Shown here: positions 12,037-12,169 of the stretch, piece after piece | Layout of the letters: each line of letters begins with the position of its first letter | Position numbering within the stretch: position 1 is the first letter of the stretch | Translations under genes and position numbers: made by a program | Source of the DNA: an uncultured Collinsella sp. | GTDB lineage: Bacteria; Actinomycetota; Coriobacteriia; Coriobacteriales; Coriobacteriaceae | Direction: 5' to 3' | Length of the DNA: 12,169 nucleotides | NCBI GenBank assembly: GCA_900547345.1 | Contig: URGG01000059.1 | Location: 1-12,169 of the forward strand | The notes under the pieces: model-generated | Databases searched by the model: none | What the model saw: only the letters and a program-made list of their open reading frames with translations | What the model was told of the DNA's origin: nothing

Positions 12037-12169
12037 TTACTCGTCGTGCTTCTCCTCGCGGCGTGCGGCAGCGCGTGCGTCGTGGATGCCCTTGATCGCG
12101 GCATGGCGAGCCGTTCGGGCATCATGGATGGGGTCGCGAGCCCCGGCGGGGGGGGCGCTCGAGGATTTT
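12037..12169 (-). CDS. C-terminal end of an unrecognised gene (5' part outside window)
   Basis: The minus strand is open from the window edge to a TAA at 12037-12039, giving 43 residues. The tail is charged and Ala/Arg/His-rich, with two related blocks, DPIHDARTARHAAI and KGIHDARAAARREEKHDE, each containing IHDAR. It looks like the end of a helical or disordered basic tail. An uninterrupted run of eight C's on the coding strand (12148-12155) encodes a Pro-Pro-Ala stretch just before these blocks. That it is coding is supported by the open frame and by its position beyond a convergent terminator, but the segment is short. No family is recognisable. Confidence 0.5.
   Translation of the reverse strand, partial: KSSSAPPAGARDPIHDARTARHAAIKGIHDARAAARREEKHDE

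Overview
The window reads as a chromosomal segment of a high-GC Gram-positive gut bacterium, most likely a Coriobacteriia member such as Collinsella. This is inferred from the base composition, the strong GC-ending codon bias, the gene mix (type III pantothenate kinase, one-domain Nfu protein, YebC, an AmaP/DUF2273/Asp23 cluster) and the style of the intergenic repeats. I ran no database comparison. I see no rRNA, tRNA, CRISPR array, prophage or insertion sequence.

Layout. A 5'-complete but truncated OPT-family oligopeptide transporter gene runs leftward off the left edge (1-1233). It diverges from a rightward run of genes: coaX (1426-2277), a dCMP deaminase (2362-2886), a small Nfu-type Fe-S scaffold (3058-3336), lgt (3446-4267), a large polytopic DUF6020-like membrane protein (4411-6594) and yebC (6759-7565). 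After a good intrinsic terminator comes a compact three-gene cell-envelope cluster: an AmaP-like protein (7732-8277), a DUF2273-like membrane protein (8270-8647, overlapping the previous stop) and Asp23 (8703-9218), closed by another terminator. Next are a YitT-family membrane protein (9427-10449) and a zinc-ribbon multi-pass membrane protein with a Pro/Ala/Glu-rich tail (10601-11896). A 15-bp perfect-stem terminator separates this from the 3' end of a converging gene at the right edge (12037-12169, minus strand).

How the genes fit together. Most are housekeeping: CoA synthesis, dUMP supply, Fe-S assembly and lipoprotein maturation. Several act at the membrane: Lgt, the DUF6020-like protein, the AmaP/DUF2273/Asp23 complex, YitT and the zinc-ribbon protein. 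The Asp23 cluster is the only obvious multi-protein complex encoded here.

The most unusual feature is non-coding. At least five intergenic hairpins share a 13-nt loop that begins (A/G)GGG(A/T)C(A/G)GG, while their stems differ in sequence yet remain self-complementary. Four of the five start within 9 nt after a stop codon. Two of them belong to a longer element (48 of 53 positions identical) present in opposite orientations about 4.9 kb apart. A conserved loop on variable, compensating stems is the reverse of the usual REP pattern, and it is the best candidate here for an undescribed mobile or regulatory element family.
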